Source: Arcticibacterium sp051269965
Lineage (GTDB): Bacteria; Bacteroidota; Bacteroidia; Cytophagales; Spirosomataceae
Reading direction: 5' to 3'
NCBI GenBank assembly: GCA_051269965.1
Contig: JBNMFK010000124.1
Location: 1 to 10,668, forward strand
Length of the DNA stretch: 10,668 bases
A model generated the notes under the pieces. It saw only the letters and a program-made list of their open reading frames with translations, had not been told where the DNA came from and did not search any database. Within the stretch, counting starts at the first letter, position 1; every line of letters starts with the position of its first letter. Positions 6,022 to 10,668 of this stretch are shown piece by piece. A program made the translations under genes and the position numbers.

Positions 6022-7245
6022 ATGACAAAAGCTTTACTTTTTCTTCCTGCACTTTTCATTTTGACACAATGTAAGAACAAACAAAATCCAGAAATAGATG
6101 GGATTTGGCGGGCAGAAGTACCTACGGTAATAGGTCCTGTTCCTTTTAACTTAGAAATAGCAACAACTGCTGAGGGCATTCAGGTATATGCTATAAATGG
6201 TAGAGAAAGATTAGAGCTGGATAAGGCCTACTTTGAAAACGATTCTCTTCACATCACTATGGAGATATTTGACGCAGAAATAGTGGCTAAGGTTGGCTCT
6301 GGAAAAATGCACGGAGCCTATACTAAAAAACTAGGGGATCTAAGTACCCGAACTGGCGAGTTTTTAGCTACGCTAGGTGAAACGTTCAGGTTTGTACCAA
6401 AGACGACTAAAGCTAAACATGATGTCTCAGGAAAATGGCAAACCACGTTCACTGAACCAGAAGGTGGCGTCTATGAGGCCGTTGGCGTTTTTAGTCAGTT
6501 GGGAAATAGTGTCAGAGGGACCTTCTTAACCACTACAGGAGATTATAGGTTTTTAGATGGCAATGTGGTCAACGACAGCCTCATGCTTTCATGTTTTGAT
6601 GGCACACATATTTTTCTTTTCAAGGCCCTTATTAAAGAAGATTCCTTGGTGGGAGGTGGTTTTTCTTCAAGCTTACTTTATCAAGAAAGCTGGAAAGCTG
6701 TAAAAGACGAGAATGCCTTTCTGATAGATGCTGACAGCCTTACTTTTTTGAAGGAAGGATATAATGATTTTAACTTTTCATTCGCAAACACCAAAGGAGA
6801 AATGGTATCTCTCTCTGATGAACTTTATAAAAACAAAATAGTTTTGGTCCAATTGCTTGGTAGCTGGTGCCCAAACTGCATGGATGAAAGTAAATTCTAC
6901 TCCCGATGGTTAAGTGAAAACCCAAAGGCCAATGTCGAAATTGTTGGATTAGCTTATGAAAAAAGCCTTGAGCCTAGTTTTGCTTTTCCAAAAATAGATA
7001 GAATGAAGAACCGTTTTGGTATACCTTATGAGGTACTATTAGCCGGCTTGTATGATAAAGAAGAAGCTCAGAAAACATTACCCATGCTTAATCAAATCTT
7101 AAGTTTTCCCACTACCATATTTTTAGATAAAAGCCACAAAGTGAGGAAGATTCATACGGGTTTTTCCGGTCCTGGGACGGGCGAATATCATGAAAAATAT
7201 GTAGATGACTTCAACAGGTTTATGACCATGCTATCAAACGAATAG
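6022..7245 (+). CDS. Lipoprotein with duplicated N-terminal modules and C-terminal TlpA/ResA-like thioredoxin domain
   Basis: The 407-residue product has a short hydrophobic leader ending in LTQC, a loose lipobox that would put a lipid on Cys17. No acidic export signal follows the Cys, so attachment facing the periplasm is inferred. Residues 255-405 are a thioredoxin-like domain of the TlpA/ResA/redoxin class: the active site WCPNC (282-286, Cys283 and Cys286) lies after a VLVQLLGS strand, and the cis-proline is in SFPTT (361-365). Such proteins reduce periplasmic disulfides, often during cytochrome c maturation. The N-terminal half looks like two copies of one beta-rich module, about 26-101 and 136-218, sharing a GxW start, an NDSL segment and a GG/G-rich end; the function of these modules is unknown. 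It reads away from rsmH and has no redox partner gene in the window, so its substrate cannot be named. Confidence 0.86.
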   Translation: MTKALLFLPALFILTQCKNKQNPEIDGIWRAEVPTVIGPVPFNLEIATTAEGIQVYAINGRERLELDKAYFENDSLHITMEIFDAEIVAKVGSGKMHGAYTKKLGDLSTRTGEFLATLGETFRFVPKTTKAKHDVSGKWQTTFTEPEGGVYEAVGVFSQLGNSVRGTFLTTTGDYRFLDGNVVNDSLMLSCFDGTHIFLFKALIKEDSLVGGGFSSSLLYQESWKAVKDENAFLIDADSLTFLKEGYNDFNFSFANTKGEMVSLSDELYKNKIVLVQLLGSWCPNCMDESKFYSRWLSENPKANVEIVGLAYEKSLEPSFAFPKIDRMKNRFGIPYEVLLAGLYDKEEAQKTLPMLNQILSFPTTIFLDKSHKVRKIHTGFSGPGTGEYHEKYVDDFNRFMTMLSNE

Positions 7246-7319
7246 GGCAATTAAGTTTATCCAATTTTGAAACGATAGATAAACATATATTGTACTAAAG
7301 GAAGCGTAAAAGTCTTCGA

Positions 7320-8510
7320 ATGAGCTCAAAAGAAAAATTACTCCTTTTTGTACTGGCCTGTGTGAATTTTACTCACATCATGGATTTCATGATATTGATG
7401 CCACTAGGGCCCCAGTTAATGGATATTTTCCAAATCGATGCACAGCAATTTGGCTTTATGGTAGCTAGTTATGGTGTGGCAGCAGCCATTTCGGGCTTTA
7501 GCTTAGCATTTTTCGCCGATAGGTTTGATAGAAAGAAAGTCCTCTTATTCGCATATGTTGGTTTTGTTTTGGGGACTTTTGCTTGTGCTATTTCACCGTC
7601 TTTTTATACGCTTATAGCTTCCAGAACAGTTGCGGGCATGTTTGGAGGTATGATTGGGTCACAGGTTCTCTCCATCGTTGCCGATACTTTTAATTACGAA
7701 AGGCGTGGACAAGCTATGGGCGTTATTTCAGCAGCTTTTGCACTCGCCTCTGTCATCGGCGTACCTGGCGGACTTTACTTGGCAAACCTATTCAGCTGGC
7801 ATGCTCCTTTCTTTACCGTGGGTGGAATGGGAATGATTATTATCTTTTTGATATGGTTTCTGGTACCTAAAATCGACGGTCATTTAAACGCTTTCGAACC
7901 GAAAACCAGTAAACGTCTTGTTATTAAACAAATATGGAACACGCCCAATCAGCTATGGGCACTAGCCCTTTCTGCGGTTATTATGCTAGGGCATTTTAGT
8001 ATTATTCCATACATAGCTCCTACGCTGGTTTCTAATATTGGCTATAAAGACCAAGACATTTACCTTATTTACCTTATAGGTGGATTGCTAACTATATTCT
8101 CTGCCCCTATTGTGGGTAAGCTGGCTGACAAAAAAGGGAAATACCCTGTTTTTGTTGTATTCCTTTTGCTCTCTCTTATTCCAATTTATTTAATTACCAA
8201 CCTCGTTCCAGTACCTGTCTATGTAGTCTTGATTATTTCTGGATTGTTCTTTATCTTTTCTAACGGTCGTTTAATTCCCACTCAAGCAATGGTTTCAAGC
8301 GTGGTCACTCCAAAAAATAGAGGTGGCTTTATGGCTATTAACTCATCGGTGCAGCTAATGGCTCAGGCCCTTGCTTCTAGTATTGGCGGCTCTATCCTGG
8401 TTCAACGCTCAGACGGATACTTAGAAAACTACGAGTTAGTAGGCTATTTTGCTATGGGAATGTTGTTGATAAGTCTTTTTGTGGCTAAGAAAATTAAAAC
8501 AGTTTCTTGA
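7320..8510 (+). CDS. Major facilitator superfamily transporter, drug:H+ antiporter-like (DHA1, 12 helices)
   Basis: The 396-residue product is very hydrophobic, with about twelve predicted transmembrane helices in two halves joined by a polar loop (about 183-205). Motif A of the family is visible between helices 2 and 3 (ADRFDRKK, 66-73, with Asp67 and Arg68) and in weaker form in the second half (GKLADKKGK, 266-274). Helix 5 carries a motif C-like end, GVPGG (147-151), typical of proton-driven exporters. This points to an inner-membrane efflux carrier of the AraJ/DHA1 sort; the substrate is not predictable. It starts 74 bases after the TlpA-like gene. An AAAGGAAG sequence 15 bases before the ATG is a possible but distant ribosome binding site. 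A TTTTG at 7265-7269 with TATATTGT 16 bases later is a weak promoter candidate, so read-through from the preceding gene cannot be excluded. The gene ends 2 bases from the end of moaA. Confidence 0.9.
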   Translation: MSSKEKLLLFVLACVNFTHIMDFMILMPLGPQLMDIFQIDAQQFGFMVASYGVAAAISGFSLAFFADRFDRKKVLLFAYVGFVLGTFACAISPSFYTLIASRTVAGMFGGMIGSQVLSIVADTFNYERRGQAMGVISAAFALASVIGVPGGLYLANLFSWHAPFFTVGGMGMIIIFLIWFLVPKIDGHLNAFEPKTSKRLVIKQIWNTPNQLWALALSAVIMLGHFSIIPYIAPTLVSNIGYKDQDIYLIYLIGGLLTIFSAPIVGKLADKKGKYPVFVVFLLLSLIPIYLITNLVPVPVYVVLIISGLFFIFSNGRLIPTQAMVSSVVTPKNRGGFMAINSSVQLMAQALASSIGGSILVQRSDGYLENYELVGYFAMGMLLISLFVAKKIKTVS

Positions 8511-8512
8511 TG

Positions 8513-9493
8513 TTAACCGCCGATGGTGGTCATGCTTTCTGTCACCAAAGAGCTTCTACTAGCCTCTGCTTCAAAACCATCTTTGGCTCTATGTGTAAAT
8601 GCCTGAGTAAGCCTTTCTTTAATAAGTCCGTCATCAGAGGTTTGTCTCAATAAGTCTCTAATATTTAATACACCATCATCGTAAAGGCATGTTTTAAAAG
8701 TCCCCGTAGGCGTCACTCTTATTCTATTGCAAGTGCCGCAGAAAGTTCGACTATAGGCCGCAATGACCCCAACACTGCCCAAATGGTTTTCTATCTTATA
8801 ATTATAGGAAGTAGAACTAACCTCATCCTTAATTTTAGTTAATGAAGGATAAGCCTCCATTATTTTCCCTACGATTTTATGGTAACTCATAAAAGCCTCT
8901 TCGTTTAAGCCACTGCCATTAAAAGGCATTTCTTCAATGAACCTTACCGATACCGGTAAAGCCTTAGAAAGCCCCACCAATGAGACAATGTCTTGATCAT
9001 TTTTACCCGCCATGATTACGGCATTAATCTTGGTTTCTATATCGTTTTCCAATAGAGCATCTAACGTTTTTAGAACTGTGGGCAGTTCGTCTCTGCGTGT
9101 CATTTCTTTAAAACGCCCCCTATCTAAGGTGTCCAAACTCAGGTTTATAGTATTTATACCTAGAGCCTTAAGCTCTGGAATTAAGGGTCCTATGAGTACG
9201 CCATTGGTGGTGATATTTACTTTTTCTATGCCAGGAATAGCCACTAGCTTGGTCAAAAACTGCATGAGCTCCTTTCTAACGAAAGGTTCGCCACCTGTAA
9301 TTCTGACTTTACTTATACCCATTCCAGCCATTATACCCACCATTCTGAGCATTTCCTCAAAAGTCAATAAGTGAGGTTTAGGCAGAAAGGAAATCCCCTC
9401 TTCTGGCATACAGTAAAAGCAGCGAAGATTACAGCGGTCTGTCACCGCCAATCTTAAATAACTTATAGGTCTTCCGTGATTATCTATGAGCAT
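8513..9493 (-). CDS. moaA: GTP 3',8-cyclase MoaA (molybdenum cofactor biosynthesis)
   Basis: MoaA is a radical-SAM enzyme that converts GTP to 3',8-cyclo-H2GTP, the first step of molybdopterin synthesis. The 326-residue product is of normal length and complete. The N-terminal [4Fe-4S] cluster motif is CNLRCFYC (Cys21, Cys25, Cys28), followed by the SAM-binding TGGEPFVRK (67-74 region) and TTNG (95-98). The second cluster, which binds GTP, is held by Cys252 and Cys255 in FCGTCNRIRVTPTG, and Cys269. The protein ends in GG (325-326), the C-terminal diglycine required in this family. The start overlaps the end of the cysteine desulfurase gene by 10 bases (ATGCTCATAG), so the two are translated from one message. 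No other moa, moe or molybdoenzyme gene is in the window; moaC at least must lie elsewhere if the pathway works. Confidence 0.96.
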   Translation of the reverse strand: MLIDNHGRPISYLRLAVTDRCNLRCFYCMPEEGISFLPKPHLLTFEEMLRMVGIMAGMGISKVRITGGEPFVRKELMQFLTKLVAIPGIEKVNITTNGVLIGPLIPELKALGINTINLSLDTLDRGRFKEMTRRDELPTVLKTLDALLENDIETKINAVIMAGKNDQDIVSLVGLSKALPVSVRFIEEMPFNGSGLNEEAFMSYHKIVGKIMEAYPSLTKIKDEVSSTSYNYKIENHLGSVGVIAAYSRTFCGTCNRIRVTPTGTFKTCLYDDGVLNIRDLLRQTSDDGLIKERLTQAFTHRAKDGFEAEASRSSLVTESMTTIGG

Positions 9494-10596
9494 AAATTCT
9501 TTACTTTTTCAATGACATGATCGGCAGCCATTACCAGTTCTCTTTCGGTAGTAAATCTACCGAAACTAAAGCGAAGCGAACTAAAGGCATTTTGTTCTGA
9601 AAGTCCCATGGCTCTTAGAACATAAGAGGGTTCTGTAGATGCGGAATTACAAGCCGAGCCATTTGAAATGGCAACTTTTGATAATTTCATCAATATTTCC
9701 TCGCCATCTACGCCAGCAAAAGAAATATTGCTAATGTTTCCTATTCTATTGGCTTCCTGCCCATTAATTCTTGCATTTGGCAATTCGCTTAGTACTCTTT
9801 TTTCAAAAAGGTCTCTGAGCTTTTCAAGCCTTTCATTTTCTTCAATATCCAATAAAAAAACCGCTTCTGCTAGCCCAACAATGCCTGGCACATTTAAAGT
9901 CCCAGATCTTCTATTTCTTTGTTGTTTCCCTCCGTGAGTCTGTGTAGAAATGTTTACTTCCTTTTTTACAATCAAACAGCCTATACCTTTAGGTCCGTAT
10001 ATTTTATGGCCAGAAAAGCTTACTAAATCAGCCCCCTCAGGGAATGGCAGTTTACCCAAAGATTGCGTAGCATCTACATGAACTAAAACACTTTCGCTAT
10101 GTGCCAATTTAAGAACCTCTGAAATTGGCAAAACTACCCCCGTTTCATTATTAACATGCATGATAGAAATTAATTTGGTTTCTGGCCTGATTGCTTTTAC
10201 CAACTCATTTAAATCAAGATTACCTTGACCATCCACATCCAAATAAGTCACTGAATTACCTTCTCCTTTTAGGTATTCCGCAGTATCTAACGTGGCTTTA
10301 TGTTCTGTTTTTATTGTAATTAAGTGTCCGTGGTTATTTTCAAACACCCCTTTTAGAGCTAGATTGATAGATTCTGTGGCACCACTGGTAAAAACAATAT
10401 CTAAAGTAGCACAGCCCAAACGACGAGCAATCTTCTTCTTTGATTCATCCACCGCCTCTTCCGCTTGCCAGCCAAAAGCATGATGCCTGCTTGTAGCATT
10501 CCCAAAATGTTGAGTAAAAAACGGCAACATTTCTTTCAAAACCCTTTCATCCACGGGCGTGGTGGCAGCATAATCTATATAGATGGGGTAGTTCAT
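9484..10596 (-). CDS. Cysteine desulfurase, NifS/IscS family
   Basis: This PLP enzyme releases sulfur from L-cysteine as an enzyme-bound persulfide and passes it to Fe-S cluster scaffolds or other acceptors. Features in the 370-residue product are IDYAATTPVD (7-16), GATES (72-76, phosphate-binding), EH with His99, HVDATQ with Asp174, the PLP-binding Lys198 in SFSGHKIYGPKG, the RSGT loop (230-233), and the persulfide Cys316 in NGSACNSASTEPS. The sequence GSACxSAS.EPS is that of the IscS/NifS group (class I) with a mobile Cys loop. It is shorter than E. coli IscS (404 residues) and ends soon after the small domain, lacking the IscS C-terminal tail, so I do not choose between iscS and nifS names. 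It is first in a pair with moaA, overlapping it by 10 bases. No iscU or iscR neighbours are seen, so this is not a complete isc operon. Confidence 0.94.
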   Translation of the reverse strand: MNYPIYIDYAATTPVDERVLKEMLPFFTQHFGNATSRHHAFGWQAEEAVDESKKKIARRLGCATLDIVFTSGATESINLALKGVFENNHGHLITIKTEHKATLDTAEYLKGEGNSVTYLDVDGQGNLDLNELVKAIRPETKLISIMHVNNETGVVLPISEVLKLAHSESVLVHVDATQSLGKLPFPEGADLVSFSGHKIYGPKGIGCLIVKKEVNISTQTHGGKQQRNRRSGTLNVPGIVGLAEAVFLLDIEENERLEKLRDLFEKRVLSELPNARINGQEANRIGNISNISFAGVDGEEILMKLSKVAISNGSACNSASTEPSYVLRAMGLSEQNAFSSLRFSFGRFTTERELVMAADHVIEKVKNLCS

Positions 10597-10626
10597 AAAG
10601 CTAATAATAGTTCTTTCTCATAAATT

Positions 10627-10655
10627 CAATGTTAATCATATTTATGTATGTCAAA
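10627..10655 (-). promoter_or_regulatory. Candidate promoter for the cysteine desulfurase-moaA pair
   Basis: On the minus strand TTTG (10652-10655) is followed after 17 bases by TAACATTG (10627-10634), seven of eight matches to the Bacteroidota TAnnTTTG box. The spacing is at the short end of the known range. The leader would be about 23 bases and A/T-rich, ending in TATTATTAGCTTT before the ATG. The window ends shortly upstream, so better sites beyond it cannot be excluded. Confidence 0.35.
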
Positions 10656-10668
10656 TAGTGCTTTCCTT

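Noticed and set aside
7255..7284. Inverted repeat GTTTATC / GATAAAC with a 16-base loop after the TlpA-like gene
   Set aside because: The stem is only seven mostly A-T pairs, the loop is long and no U tract follows, so it is neither a convincing terminator nor a clear operator.
9012..9374. Open frame of 120 codons on the plus strand opposite moaA
   Set aside because: It is the mirror of a strongly conserved radical-SAM domain; the hydrophobic translation is the usual result of reading such a gene backwards.
1..10668. Defence system, phage, transposon or other mobile cargo
   Set aside because: All genes belong to cell division, envelope, redox, transport or cofactor families; no integrase, transposase, terminal repeats or abrupt change in composition was seen.

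Overview
The window looks like ordinary chromosome from a Bacteroidota bacterium, most likely a Cytophagales-type member. The evidence is the low G+C content, start regions that are A/T-rich and mostly lack Shine-Dalgarno sequences, promoters resembling the Bacteroidota TTG / TAnnTTTG consensus, a CarboxypepD_reg-like secreted protein, a Bacteroidota-type FtsL, and a TlpA-like lipoprotein. I see no rRNA, tRNA, CRISPR array, insertion sequence or phage gene. Genes fill almost the whole window, and no gene-free stretch reaches 300 bases. The longest gap is 138 bases, between rsmH and ftsL.

Left part (1-5917). The 3' end of a DacB/PBP4-type D-Ala-D-Ala carboxypeptidase reads rightward and meets a five-gene leftward cluster tail to tail. 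In transcription order the cluster is rsmH, ftsL, ftsI (division transpeptidase), a TTG-initiated M14 zinc peptidase without a signal peptide, and a secreted CarboxypepD_reg-like protein. The first three genes are the head of the division and cell wall (dcw) cluster. However, mraZ is missing upstream and an M14 peptidase sits where murE would be expected. The 138-base gap before ftsL holds the best promoter in the window (TTTTG-N21-TAACTTTG), overlapped by a perfect 15-base palindrome, so ftsL-ftsI may be transcribed and controlled separately from rsmH.

Middle part (5918-8510). A 104-base divergent region with a repeated TTTCAAAAC motif separates rsmH from a rightward lipoprotein that has a C-terminal TlpA/ResA-like thioredoxin domain (WCPNC) and two duplicated beta-rich modules. 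A 12-helix major facilitator transporter of the drug-exporter type follows.

Right part (8511-10668). A leftward pair codes for a NifS/IscS-family cysteine desulfurase and MoaA, the first enzyme of molybdenum cofactor synthesis. Their reading frames overlap by 10 bases. The desulfurase could serve the Fe-S clusters of MoaA and the later sulfur-transfer step of molybdopterin synthesis. moaA and the transporter gene end 2 bases apart, facing each other.

I found no clearly new multi-gene system. The most interesting points are the rearranged dcw head with its embedded peptidase gene, the operator-like palindrome on the ftsL promoter, and the duplicated N-terminal half of the TlpA-like protein.
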